Below the pieces are notes generated by a model. It was not told the origin of the DNA and did no database searches. It worked only from the letters and a program-made list of their open reading frames with translations. A stretch of DNA of 64,000 nucleotides from Polytrichum commune (lineage: Eukaryota; Streptophyta; Polytrichopsida; Polytrichales; Polytrichaceae). This document shows, in pieces, positions 11,620 to 23,039 of the stretch (position 1 is its first letter; each line of letters opens with the position of its first letter). The DNA lies in assembly GCA_950295325.1 (NCBI GenBank), contig OX485804.1:2478001-2542000 (forward strand), written 5' to 3'. Made by a program: the position numbers and the translations under genes.

Positions 11620-12393
11620 CATCTCAGCTGATCACTTAGTCGCAATATGAGCATTACAAGAAATGTGGAACCGCATCCTCATGATCTTGCTCGTGTTTCA
11701 TTAATTAAGTTTTTGGGAACCTAGTGATATTCCATGTGCAGAATGTTAGGTTCGGTTGATTGACTAGGTAGCACTACTGCAATGCTGCTCTGTGCCTACT
11801 CTCTTGCACATTTCTGGCCATAGTTGCAGTATCTGTGCGAAGAAAAATAGAACCGCAGAGTCCTGGTCATGCTCATGTTCACAATTCGAGTGTTCTGTTA
11901 CCTACTGAAATTTGTTGAGAAAATCATCAGCTTTGATTGATTGACTAAGTACTATTCTAGTGCTGCTCTGTGCTGATCACTTGCAAAGGTTCCTATGATG
12001 CCCATACGCATTCGCGCGCATGTGGACCGATACCAAGATTGTGACCACTAAGTAAGAAAATGTCGAACCGCATCCTGATGATCCCGCTACTATTTTGAAC
12101 ATAATTCAAGTGTTGTTGGTACCTACTGAAATTTCTTGACAATGTAAGGTTTCATCGATTGACTAGCACTATTGCACTGCTGCTCTGTGCTGAACTCTTG
12201 CAGAGGTTCCTGTGATATCCTTAAGTCTTCATGCGCTTGTGATTGTGACCACTAAGAAAATGTAGAACCGTATCCTGGTGATCATTCTCCTGTTTCATAT
12301 AATCAAGTGTTGTAAGTGCCTACCGAAATTCCATGTTCGATTCATTGACAAGTATTGCTACACTGTTTTTGTCTGTGCTGACCTGTTGCACAG
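11620..12393 (+). repeat. Tandem repeats of the exon-2 splice-acceptor region inside intron 1 (arm A)
   Basis: Intron 1 is built from about four degenerate units of 170-200 bases. Each unit resembles the segment around the real acceptor: GATTGACTA..., TGCTGCTCTGTGCTGA, CTCTTGCA(C/G)AGGTTCCTGTGAT, GATTGTGACCACTAAG, and ACCGCATCCTGATGATC. Acceptor-like positions fall near 11810, 11990 and 12210 before the real one at 12393. The units look like decayed duplicates of the start of exon 2. The same array is present in arm B at about 43330-44095. Confidence 0.7.
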
Positions 12394-13041
12394 GTTCCTG
12401 TGATGCCTGGCATAAGCCTTCAGGCGCATCTGGGCACCGAGATTGTGACCGCAAGGAGAGCAATGGATGTGAGACAGACATCAACGGCGACGTGATGAAC
12501 TGTGGCGGTTGCGGTGTCGTGTGCGAAGAGAAAACTGGTTTCCTCACTACTTGCAACGAGGGCAAGTGCGAGTACACTGACAAATGTGTGGTCACAGACT
12601 GCCTAGTGGAGCCCAACGCTTCCTCCACGTGCAAGTTAGGCAGGTGCAAGTGCATTTGCAATGCCGGATACGCCGACTGCAACAACGGGAAGATAAAAAA
12701 CGGTTGCGAGATATTTGTCGGCGGAAGTGATGTGATGAACTGTGGCTCTTGCGATGCCGTGTGCAAGGAATGACCTGGCTTCTTCACCACCTGCAAATGA
12801 GGCAGTGCGAGTACCAAGACAGGTGTGTCGCTATCAAGTGTGCTACTTATCCGAATTCCAGTACCAATTGTACCGCAGGCAAGTGTATGGTCACCTGTCT
12901 GCCCAGATATGGTGATTGCAACAACGATCTGCAGAAGGATGGTTGCGAGGTAGTCTTACAGTCAGACATCCTCAACTGTGGTAAATGTGGCCATGAGTGT
13001 CTCAAGCCGCTTCGCAAGTCTGGGACGGAAGCTATATGCAG

Positions 13042-13404
13042 GTAATTTGGTTGCATTCGTTCTCACATTCAACCTCACATTCAATCTCAATTCACAGTTT
13101 AGGGTTGCATGCATTTTGGTACCTGTAATTATGCGAGCGTAGTGGGAAATTTCATTGCAGATACATATTGTGCAATTCTTTTGTTCAACTCTGGTGAATT
13201 ATGTCCCAATGCAATCTACTATCAAACCAAGTCATTGTATTCACAGTTTAGGGTTCCATGCATTTTGTACTGGCCATGCGAGCCCAGTGGGAAACTTCAT
13301 GGAAAATCCTTTTTTGCAACTCTATTGAATCATATCCTACTGGATTCTACTCTCAAACCAGCAAGTCATCAACAGCTGATCGTCATGTGTTGTGTGAATT
13401 GCAG
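13042..13404 (+). repeat. Two-unit duplication inside intron 2 (arm A)
   Basis: The blocks starting CACAGTTTAGGGTTGCATGC (about 13094) and CACAGTTTAGGGTTCCATGC (about 13240) are tandem copies of roughly 150 bases, each including a GCGAGC..AGTGGGAAA word. Arm B has the same pair at 44800 and 44945. This is another case of local duplication next to a splice acceptor. Confidence 0.6.
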
Positions 13405-13558
13405 CAAGGGCGCATGTGGAGTTCAGTGTCAAAAGGGATACGTCAATTACGACAAGCTCAAGAAGGTGTGCAAGAGGAAGAATTAGTAAACCCCGAATTC
13501 GGAACCACCGCTGCTAGATTTTTGGGACAATCTAAATTCGGTAATGAGCAGGAACATA

Positions 13559-14640
13559 TCACATGTGTGAATGTCGCTGATTGAACCTCAAGTAACTTGA
13601 ATAGAATTTCAGTTCAATGCAGTGTCTATGCATCATTTCAATAGTGCATGCTTATTGCTTCCGCGATGTTCGTTTACACTGTATTCTATCCATGGCCGAA
13701 TTGGAACTCTTCTGCTTTTGGAGGTTGAAGACCTAGGTGTGTTCCTGGGCGTGACGTCTGATAAAATTTGTTCCAAAAATTCGAATGGAACTTGGCATTT
13801 TGGCCAGTCTAAAGCTCAATGTCCGCCGATTGCGACAATTACGACAAGATTGAACAAGAACCTGTGAAGTGTGATCAAAGGATGGATAAACCCCGAATGA
13901 ACCCACCAAGCCACTACGTCTTTTGGAAACCCTAATGTTGGCAAAGGCCGGGAACAAATTAGATGTAATAACTATTGTCGCCAATCAATCACCAATTAAC
14001 TTGAATAGAAGTTCAGCTGAAATGCAGTGTCCATGCATGATCATCTCATCAAGAGTGATACATGTGCAAAAGGCTTTGATGTGGATGCTTATAGCCTCTA
14101 AGATTTCCTTGCACATTTGTAGTCTATCCATGGCTGGGTTGAATCTGTTAGTGTTTTTGGAGGTTTAGGGTGCTCTCTTCAGGATACACTGGTAGCCCAG
14201 ACATTCATGTTTGAATTCGTTCCCGACATTCAAGCGAGACTTGGCATTGTGACCGTCTATAGCTCATGCCCAAAACGATGGGATTCGAGCATCGAAGTGA
14301 GTGACCCGTGCTTCAATTTAAGATGCAAGATTTCTTATGTTCCAGCTATGGCTGAGGAGTTGGAGTTCAGTTGAGGATACATATTACATATACTAACTAC
14401 TGTCGCCGATCAATCATCAATCGACTCGAATAGAGGTCCAGTTGAATACAGTGTCCATGTATGATCATCTCGGACGCTTATAGCTCCTGAGATTTCCTCA
14501 GTGCACACTTTATTCTATTCATGCACTAGCTAGCCGGGTTGTATTTACAATGTTCTTGTTTTTGGAGGTTTAGGGGTTTATCACTTCAGGGTTTTCACTC
14601 CAGCTAACCTAGACATTCATGCTTTAATCTGTTCCCGTGA
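13559..14640 (+). repeat. Threefold degenerate tandem repeat downstream of the STIG1-like pseudogene (arm A)
   Basis: Units begin near 13559, 13975 and 14400, a period of about 420 bases. Shared words are CAGTTGAAT.CAGTGTC.ATGCAT, TCTATCCATGGC.G..TTG, TTTTGGAGGTTTAGG and CAAGCGAGACTTGGCATT. They lie between the convergent STIG1-like and SPH genes. The arm B counterpart is at about 45290-46350. No coding function is supported. Confidence 0.6.
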
Positions 14641-14681
14641 GCTTTAATCTGTTTTGAGCTTGGAAGGGAGTGATCCGTGCT

Positions 14682-15223
14682 TCAATGCAAAATTTCTTGA
14701 GTTCCAGCTGTGGCTGAGGAATTGGAGTCCAGCTGAAGATGGGGATACTGCCAGCCTTGGACCCACATGGGCACCTGCCCTACTTGCGCTCGGTAGAATC
14801 CTTCAGGCATCAACACCCACACGCAGTAATCGCATGGCGACCAATCCACGCCCAAGAATCCGTGGCCCTTCCATACGATGACGTGCGCCGTGCGCTCTTG
14901 CCATGTGAAGTTGCACCAGAACAAGGTGCTCCCCCAGATGTTTTGGTGGAAGTCGAAGAAGTAGTTTTGCTAGTTCCCTAGCACAGAACTGCCCAGGTTG
15001 TTGTCCTTGGAGGCGCATTGCAGAGTGATGACTCCCCCGACCTTGTTGATGATGTTCACCCACAGCTTGCCGGAGGTCGTCTCTTGCGCGCCATTGGCCT
15101 GGCGGAGTTCACAACCATCATGACGACGACGACGACGGCCATGGCAAGGATCGACAGCTGAGCTGATCCATTCCTTTTGGTTCCGCTCTCGATGATGGAC
15201 GGATCTGTAGTCCCCTCTGCCAT
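14682..15223 (-). pseudogene. Self-incompatibility S1-like (SPH) protein, broken copy (arm A)
   Basis: Corresponds to the intact gene at 46383-46925. The start is the same (MAEGTTDPSI). A one-base deletion near 15092 (GCGCGCCATTGG against GCGCGCAGATTGG in arm B, plus strand) shifts the frame right after the signal segment. A TAG replaces the CAG codon after SVLGN (plus-strand CTAG near 14980). The SPH signatures remain readable in fragments: CASKDNNLG, FWCNFTW, CDYCVW. No full-length product is possible. Confidence 0.88.
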
Positions 15224-15243
15224 TGTTGGTTGTCGTCCCAGTT

Positions 15244-15800
15244 TCCTGCAAAGAATTGTGTCAGGTCCAAATTCATGTCGCAGCAATGATACGCATTTTT
15301 CAATTGTGAGTCCGCTGTACTAAGGGTGTGCATCGTGTTCACATTATGTTTCTGGGAGAGGATTGTGTCAGGTCCATATTCATGTCACAGAAATGATATT
15401 AAGCGTTCCACTATAATTGCAACTTTGTGAGAATATGACCATGTTCACAGAATTGCATCATCAAATACGCAAGCTCGTTCTTGTAACTAGGGTGTGCATC
15501 CAATATGTCATGTTTCCTGCAACAAATTGTGTCTGGTCCACATTCGTGTCACAGAAAGGATATTAAGCATTCGACTATAACAGCAAGGTAAGAATATGGT
15601 GCTCAATGAATTGCTTCATCAAATTTGCAAGTCGCTGAACTAAGGGTAATATGCAACTGATATATCCTTCCAAAGACCTCAAGTGGAGAAATCTGGTCCC
15701 AGTTGCTCGAGGCATGGGACGTTCGGGAATGTCATGACTGCTGCAGTTCTGTTTCCTGCAGAGGATTGTGTCATGTCCAAAATGCATGTCGCATACATAA
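15244..15800 (-). repeat. Repeated splice-acceptor-like cassettes upstream of the SPH pseudogene (arm A)
   Basis: Four related blocks start near 15244, 15350, 15513 and 15750. On the minus strand each reads roughly GGACCTGACACAATTCTTTG followed by CAGGAAAC, an acceptor-like string. The copy next to the start codon would be the 3' splice site of a 5'-UTR intron. The arm B array spans about 46945-47480. The units look like duplicated acceptor regions, comparable to the array in intron 1 of the STIG1-like gene. Confidence 0.6.
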
Positions 15801-17782
15801 TTGCTATTCTGTGAAGCTAGAGTTGTATAAGAACGGGAAATCTAATGACATTTCTACAACTTGTAAGAACTCATGGACAGTCCTGGAGCTTCAATGTCGG
15901 CCTACCTCAATGTATGGGAGTAGGCGCAGGAGGCTCTCTGCAAAGTATGGATGAGATAGTTTGCAATTTGTTGAGGAACCCTAAATACTTTATATACAGA
16001 TCTAGCAAGCCCCTAGCATGTTCCCAGATGACCCGCAGGCTTGACTCACACGTTTTTTGGAACCCTAAATATTCTCTAGAATCACTCTGGTTTCAGGTGA
16101 CCCAATTCGCCAATGTCCTAGCATATCCATGTGCCTACCGTCTTTCGAAACCTAATTGGTGTGTGCCCGGTGTCCGTCACAAAACTCTTTGCGACATCTT
16201 CAAGATTGTAGTAGTCAAGATCTTCCTGTTGACAAAGGACTAAACAGCATGATGGCTGCTTTCAATCCTCAAAAGACCTTTGCAATATGCTGTAAGGATA
16301 TTCAAGTATTTCTACTGATGCGGTCCGACCCCTGGATATCCAGACAGAAATAGAAATTCCTGTCCGAAAGAAGTTTCCAGCATCATCACATCAATGATCA
16401 GGGCATCATGATAGCCGTGATCAGTGGGGAGGTGTTGCTTTCGGTCTACTTCTTACCCACACCGATGACTTCCGCAATGACCAAGTTTGGATTCTCCCAA
16501 GGAATATTCCTAGCAAACTCTGAATGTAATCTTCGGGTTATGTGCACTATGTTATCTTCGAATATGCCTTGAAATGGAGTCCACTCGAAGTAGAAGAATA
16601 AGTACAGAACATGAAAAGTACCGCAGAAGTCCAGGAACAATTTTCCTGTAACTGTACTACATCAGACAAAAGTTTTGTTCCCTTCATAAATCTTCCATTT
16701 TATGTCATTTTTGAGCAGATCAATCTATGACCCATCAAGAGAAGCTTCCAACATTGTCGATATTTGCCGGTCCAACACATTGACCGATCGACAATGTATC
16801 TCGAGGTCCAAGCATGGATTTGCAAGATTGGACCAACGTCCGCGCCAACCAGATGTAAAAAGAAGGCAGCACAAGTTTCTTCTTGTCTTTCAGTTGCAGA
16901 TACTTGGTGTCTGCAATGGCTATATAAGAGAAATGGCTGAGAGATATTACTTACCTTTTTCTGTGTTCTTGAGGTTGTCATTGCCGATTTGCCACAACCC
17001 TGACCTACTTCACCGGAGACTCTCTGGTGGGCTTCTTATTTTAACTAGGCCTAGCTCATGGTTTGTTCTCATTCGATCTTTCGGTGCCTTTTGTTTTTGA
17101 GGTTTATGCACATCTTGCATGTTCTTGATGCGCTTGATTGTGTCAGTGCAAGAATGTTGATTTGACAAATATAAATTGATTCACTGCTTGCAGAGGGTTA
17201 CGAATGAATCTCTGATATCAAGTGGAACACCATTTAGGATCTGTGGCTCTAATGTGGACAACTTTGACTGTCCGATCGCATTGGGGGTTGTCTCACCCAG
17301 TTAGAAATTGCAAGTCACGAAGGTTAATTGTGAATTGAAGTTTCAGAGTTGCGGTTGAGATGCAAACATTATGGTGTAGGGGGTCTAACTTGGAAATTCC
17401 TAAGGTAAATGGGTCTTTGAAAGGCTGCTTTTCCGGCGAGCCCACTTCTTGTAGGATATGATACACTCGGTTAGTACGAGATGGTTAGCAAGTCCAAGTC
17501 AAGGCCGAAGCCACTTTCTTCATGATTTTCGGACCTCATAGGAACATCTCTTTCACTATCAAAGTGAAGAATCTTGTGCTCATTAAATGGTCATATAGGT
17601 CCTCTCAATCCCGTTGAGTGTCAGCATTATAGTTATTGACTCTTTTAGACATGTCCTTTTAGAAGTTGTTCTTGCGTACACGAATATAGGTGTCCGATTA
17701 AGAAAAGTTCATGAATAATGGAAGTTGTCTACCATATATGTTTAACTAACTAGCAAATGATTTACAACAGGTGCAGATTATC
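15801..17782. other. Spacer between SPH and the small secreted ORF (arm A)
   Basis: Contains a TATA-like ACTTTATATACAG at about 15990-16003 that could serve the minus-strand SPH gene. Open frames on both strands (16156-16353, 16446-16640, 16702-17100) are kept in arm B but carry no recognised domain. A minus-strand reading near 16935-16740 with words such as KDKKKLVLPSFYIW looks protein-like, but lacks a supported start, end or splice pattern. Confidence 0.35.
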
Positions 17783-17995
17783 ATGGCTCCTATTGTGACA
17801 ACACTGCTCTCAATGTGTATGATGCTGATCTTGGGACTTTTCCTCCTTGCCAACCATGCCGAAGGCCGGTTGGTGCCCACCCCTTGCTGGCAGACTTCCA
17901 CCTGCCCCAAAAAACACTCTGATAATTCTCGGGCTATGGAGGACGTTGTTCATGCTAATGATCAATTAATTAGCAACAAAAACAGGGGGCCATAG
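17783..17995 (+). CDS. Small secreted protein, 70 aa (arm A)
   Basis: The start ATGGCTCCTATTG follows an acceptor-like TTTACAACAG|GTGCAG, so the start codon may lie in a second exon after a UTR intron. Residues 1-28 form a clear signal peptide: a long Leu/Met-rich hydrophobic run ending NHAEG. The predicted mature peptide starts RLVPTPCWQTSTCPKK and is hydrophilic, with two Cys. A further Cys-bearing frame just downstream (CKTICEK, near 18090-18120, after TTATGCAG) could be another exon giving a four-Cys peptide, but no good donor was found. The arm B copy (49353-49490) is truncated by a two-base deletion. The family is not recognised. Neighbours in the unit are also secreted proteins. Confidence 0.45.
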   Translation: MAPIVTTLLSMCMMLILGLFLLANHAEGRLVPTPCWQTSTCPKKHSDNSRAMEDVVHANDQLISNKNRGP

Positions 17996-20900
17996 CATGA
18001 ATTCCCCATACTTGTTACCTTAGCTCCACAATGGGTATGAATTGAATGTAGTAAACACCTACCTATGCTTTACTTATGCAGTCATCAATATCTTTGCAAG
18101 ACAATATGTGAGAAACTTGCGAGCACATCATTCTTGCAGCTTCAAATAAGACACAGCTGATCGAATCAGCTATGCTGAGGAGGCATGCGATGGGGGTTTC
18201 ACAGAACAAATAAAATTGCATGATATGGTATTGTACTGGTTGGTGAAGGGATGTGTGATGGCAACATTGATTTGAGGTTTCTCGCGCTTGGAATTTAATT
18301 TACTAGTGGCTGGTGCTCACAATGCTTGGTAGACTATGAAGAGAGTCAGGTAGACTATGAAGAGAGTCATGTTGCTCCTCCCTTTGATGATAGGGTCTGT
18401 GTATGCTTTCGTAAGTCTACCAATTTGACAGTATGATAATGCTCCATATGCGTCATTATGTACTTAATGATCATCCATTGCAATTTCCTGTTGCATTAAT
18501 GTCGTGACTTGAGACACCCGCTAATAGCTTACCTTGTTTTCATTGTGAGTTTCTCCCTCATCTAAGAGGCCTACTATGCTTACCACAAAACACACCAAAT
18601 TTATATAATTTCGGAATGGGCATCCCTCACATATTCCAGCCACATATATAAGCCCAATTGCTGGGAATCTTCAACGTCCTGGATCATCCTTGTCTCTCTT
18701 CGGAGATTGAGATTTGAAAGTGAAAAGAGTACTTGCCCATGGCATGAGAAAGCAGGAAACGGATACATGAGAAGGAAGGGAGTGCGATAGGCTATTTTGA
18801 AACTAATGATTTGATAGTGGTTTTCCTGTCCTTCAACTGTTCCCGAGCATGCACTTCAAGAAAATGCAATTAGTAAGAAGGAAACCGGGATAGAGCATGT
18901 TCGGTATTACAACCAACTTGAGAAGCATGTAAAGTGAAAGTTACATTGTGTACATCTCAGAAGCTCACACTAAGATTCAAAACATCAGCCTCTCAACTTC
19001 ACATGATGGTCATTTCTTTTTTTCTTTTCTATAAAAATACAATTCAAGGATTGCAAACAATTGAGACGAAGGAAACTTGCACACTTGCATACAGATACAC
19101 ACACCACGAAAAGGTCTTTGTTTTTCAAAGTATAGTTATCTGCAACCCTTGCGATGTTTGGAGTAGGAATTTGAGTTCAATAAGGCTTATCAAGCTGGAA
19201 TACTGCATGAATACATGTCTCTAGTGGCAAGAACATGGCAGGCACAAGTGAGTGGTCAGAAGAACAGAGAAAAATGTGACTAGGCATCTACAATTTAAAT
19301 ACAATCTTTGCCACTCTGTCAATTAGCTTTTTAAGCTTTTAGTATATTAGGGATAAGTGTTGATTTGGAAATGTTGTAAACAAAAAATTGTTGAACAGAC
19401 ACTCAACTTTATCCCTCAAGCAGTAGCATTCCTAGTGATGGTAGCATGATAAGGAGAGGGAATGTTGTAGACAAGCGTACCTCTCATTCATTCCAACATA
19501 GAAGCCATCAAATAATATGCAGCCCAGAGGTTGTTTTTTATATTTGATTTGAGATCGGAATTAGCTTTAAAGACCCCTAATTACTCTACTCAAAGTCATT
19601 TGAGATGAATTAGCAACAAACCTATAGGACGCTGAGTTTTTATGTTGGATGGATGAGAGGTACGGTTGTATATGATTATCCCTCTCTCACAATGGCAAGG
19701 TCTGCTCTTGTCCCAAGTTACTTGCAAGCTACTCCGAAAGTGTAAAATAATATTTTCACAATCTGAAGACATAGATTGTCAACATTCAAGGAAACTGAAA
19801 CTTACATCCAGCTCCTGAGATCCAGACGACCCATTGCAAATTTTCAACACATAATACTTTTCAGTTAACCACATTCCAACACTAAATGTCTAACCAAGAA
19901 TTATACATAGTCAGAGAATTAACGTGCAACTTTGATGAGGCAAATGCTATTACATGGAAGTATAATAAGCACAATCTTGTCCTTCAATGCAGATGTCACT
20001 CATTCTTCTAGCTGAATGATACAAACATATAACTTCAAAGATTAATTTAAAGGTCATACTAATTGCCGCAAACAACCCACAGCTTCCTAGATTGCCTCTC
20101 ATTTGTGAAGCTCAGAGAATTGGACCATCAATAAGGCGTAGGCTTGTGACAGTGCTAGGACAACAATTAGATGAGGAGAATGGTGTAAGTTTATGCATTT
20201 GATGCCTTCTCAAAATCGCTGGGAAAAGGAGCCAGTGGTGAAAAAAGTCTCCATATTCATGTGTGCGTGTAAGTCCTGCATAACACCCACCAGATAAAAA
20301 TATTTCAGATCACGCCCCTTAGAAGACCACATTGTTTTTGGTATTTAGTGTCACATGTGTAATAATGCCGCTTATCCTATTTCGAGGCGTCAGCTAGGTT
20401 ACACTGATGACCAACAACTTCATTATTAGTGTCACCTCATGACACTTTGGCATTTAAGTGCACTTACTAATATCTTGGCCTGAGTATGTTCAGTATTGTT
20501 ATGAGGTGTATGCCTATGATACACAATGGTCTACAAGTTGCCTAAAGTGTGCACAGATGACACTTGACATTAGTATGCTCAACAATATTTTCTCCTTGCA
20601 TACCAAACCGCAAAACTATCATCTCAAGTATCCCAATTTGCTACACTAAATGGCATAATATTATTATTTTTGAACTTTAGGAAGTTACTCATGTTGACGA
20701 ATAGTATCATACTAGCAATTAGCGGATGTGACGCTTTCAGACCTCTGTGCAAATAGTGTACGTGACACTAAATACCATAAATAGTGTAGCACTCTGATTT
20801 GCAAGGTGGTAAAAACAGAGGAAATTTTCGTGTGTTTTTAAGGTTGGAATCAAACTAATGTCCAGTATTAACCTACTCAGTTGCAAATTGTTGATTTTCA

Positions 20901-21064
20901 ATTAGACTCAAGGGGACTTATTTGAGACAAATCGTTCTTCCAATTACTGACGAAAAGACATGTCATAGAAGAGAAATGGAAATGAAGCAATATTCAATTA
21001 TCAAATGCTTCAGGAACAAAGGATGAGAGACCTTAGAGCCCTCCACCTCGGGCATTTTTCCACC
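17996..21064. other. Non-coding stretch with an arm-identical tract (arm A)
   Basis: No complete gene is supported. At about 18330 the 21-base phrase GTAGACTATGAAGAGAGTCA is duplicated in tandem (arm B has one copy). 19081-20020 is identical to 50718-51657 (see findings). At about 20080-20180 lies a frameshifted counterpart of the candidate exon at 51666-51820. Words such as GTGACACTAAATACCATAAAT near 20340 and 20760 recur. Confidence 0.4.
19081..20020. repeat. Arm-identical tract, A side
   Basis: No difference was seen from 50718-51657 over about 940 bases. The flanks differ, including CATTTCTTTTTTTC versus CATTTATTTATTTA just to the left and GATACAAACATATAAC versus GATTCAAACAGATAAA just to the right. 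The tract has no long open frame. Confidence 0.85.
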
Positions 21065-22853
21065 TCACGGTCCAAAGATGTCATGGGCATAAGCTTCCAT
21101 CATTGCAAGTTCTTCATTATTTAATGGTGGTCTTACACCTGCAAAAACATCCACAAATGTAACCCTTTAAAGCCACCAAAACACCCTCTGTGCCTCCCAG
21201 TTTTCATTCAGAATGCTTCTATCCATGAATGCCTAAATTTTGAAGTGTTATGCGGCACGTTGTTATTAGTTGAGAGTATTAGTAAATGCTATATGAGACC
21301 TTGAATTTTTTGTATTTTTTGTTACGTGGGTTTCATAATCTGCCTGCAATGCACAGTAATACTTGTTGCAAAAGCATGAGTGGAGATGAATTAGCAATTC
21401 GGAATTTCCAACATGGTCATTTTTAAGTGAGGAAAAAGGATGGACCTTGCCCTGTGCATTTAATGTTAGAATCAAGTTGGGAACTGCTATTTTAGAAATC
21501 ACAATACAAGGTCTAATTTGGGAGTGATATTACAGGACATCATTTTCTCCCATGCCACTCAAGAGATATATGAGTGAAGAGGATTGTATTGAATCTCAGA
21601 GTCGAGCCTCTATGAATTTGGGAGACAAGGAAGATTGCTCAGATTTTTCCACCTGTTGCATCCGATGGCTCAATGACTTCACATTGAATGAAAGCTTGTA
21701 TGGCTGTGTCAAGATTTGTGCTTCCATATGTTGGTGTAACTCCTGCACAAGAGAGGACACCAAGAGAAAATCAAAGGAAATCCAATTGATTAAAATTTTA
21801 AACTTGGAATAAGCTAACAAAATCAAATTAGAACAAAAATTTAAACATTTAAACATTGAAAGGAATGAATAATAAAATAATAAAATAATAAAACAAAGGT
21901 TTAAATTAGGAGAGAAAATGTTAAAAAAGGAAAACACAGTGTTTGAAAAGGTAAAAGGGTTTGAAAAGGTTTGCATGCAATAGAATGTAACCATCAAATT
22001 CAAATAGAAGAGAAGTACAGAGAAGAGCTACAATTTAGAGAATAGGATAGTAAAAAATAAAAATTAGAATACAAATAAAATTAGAACCAAAAATTTAAAA
22101 TTTAAAGAATAAAAAGAAGGTACAAAAATTTGAAAACAAATTGAAGGCAATCAGTGGTGTTTGAAAAAGTAAAAGGGTTTGAGAAGGTTTGAATGCAATA
22201 GAAGGTAACCATCAAAATGAAAAAGAAGAGAAAAAATAGAGAGAAGAGCTACGACTCAGAGAATAGGATAGTAACCAATAAAATTAGAACCAAAAAACAA
22301 AAAAATTAAAGGTAAAAAAGAACATATCAAAATAAAATGAATAAAATGCAGGTAAATAATGGTAAAAAAAGGTTTTAAAAGGAAATCAGCGGTATTTGAA
22401 AAGGTTTGAATGCAATAGGAGGTAACCATCAAATCCAAAAAGAAGAGAAAGAGACAGAAAGAGAAGAGCTACGAATTAGAGAATACGATAGTAAATAATG
22501 TTTCCCAAAGGTAAGTCCAATAAATTTAAGAGGAAGCAAGTCAAAAGATTAAAAAGAAGAACTAAAGAAAATTATTGAATGTGCAAATTGGGGAACACTA
22601 CTAATGGAATATTCATACCCATACACACTTTGTGGCCGATATTGGACGAGCTCTTGGAGGGCATGTGGAGTTGCCCTCTTTGTCCGTGGTCCAAGTAAAT
22701 CCTGGTTGTGAGAGTTGGCAACACACGGCTAGGTTAAGTACTTCTACTGTATGTCCACACATCCTAAGACTAATACTAATATGAATAATACGTCCATGGC
22801 AGCTCGAAGTGCTTCCGGAGGCTCCTCCTTCAACGACTTATGTGCCAGCTGGC
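21065..22853 (-). other. Candidate downstream exons of the minus-strand unknown gene (arm A)
   Basis: Four segments follow exon 3 (taken to its alternative donor CAAG|GTACGA at 23066): from 22853 (after GATGTTGCAG), from 22701 to about 22648 (after CAACCAG), 21742-21653 (after TTGTGCAG, 90 bases, donor CAG|GTGG), and 21138-21065 ending in TGA (after TTTTTGCAG). All enter in phase 1. The last two read GVTPTYGSTNLD... and GVRPPLNNEELAMMEAYA..., similar openings that hint at a duplicated exon. The first has a one-base frame difference in arm B, and the donor of the second is weak. The chain is therefore only partly supported. Confidence 0.35.
21840..22500. repeat. A-rich tandem repeats, about 220 bp, three units (arm A)
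   Basis: Units share GGTTTGAATGCAATAGAAGG, TAACCATCAAA and AGAGAATAGGATAGTAA. They recur near 21965, 22185 and 22400. Arm B has at least four units (about 53490-54340). They lie between candidate exons of the minus-strand gene. On this strand they are purine-rich. Confidence 0.75.
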
Positions 22854-23039
22854 CTGCAACATCAACGGGCAGGGGTCAGCACACATTAGCAGTCCTCACA
22901 CCTGCCTCCACGTGCTCGCCTCGGAGCATTCCCGACGCTAGCCGTGAAACATTCAAACAAAAAGGTCCCACCATTTCAAAAAAAAAAAGCACCAGTATAT
23001 AAGAGCCCTTGCCAAGCTCTCTTACTCTTTGGCTCTCCT

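Larger units (their letters stand above)
11508..13486 (+). pseudogene. STIG1-like Cys-rich secreted protein, broken copy (arm A)
   Basis: Same three-exon plan as the intact copy at 43210-45206: exon 1 11508-11568 (signal peptide), exon 2 12394-13041, exon 3 13405-13486. Splice sites TTCATAG|GTACTG, GCACAG|GTTCC, TGCAG|GTAATT and TTGCAG|CAAGG are kept. Exon 2 has a TGA at 12771-12773 where arm B has AGA. Shortly after it a second TGA and a one-base deletion (AAATGAGGCAGTG versus AAACGAGGCAAGTG) shift the frame. A truncated product with the first Cys repeat and part of the second could still be made, ending after the CGSC-type motif. The rest of the sequence is very close to arm B, so the break is recent. 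Confidence 0.85.

Noticed and set aside
16702-17100. Frames on both strands kept in both arms
   Set aside because: No domain, and the frames are broken at different places. Conservation is explained by the recent duplication.
17204-17308. Plus-strand frame PFRICGSNVDNFDC after an acceptor-like TTGCAG
   Set aside because: Weakly recalls an extracellular Cys-containing receptor domain, but is too short and isolated to support a gene.
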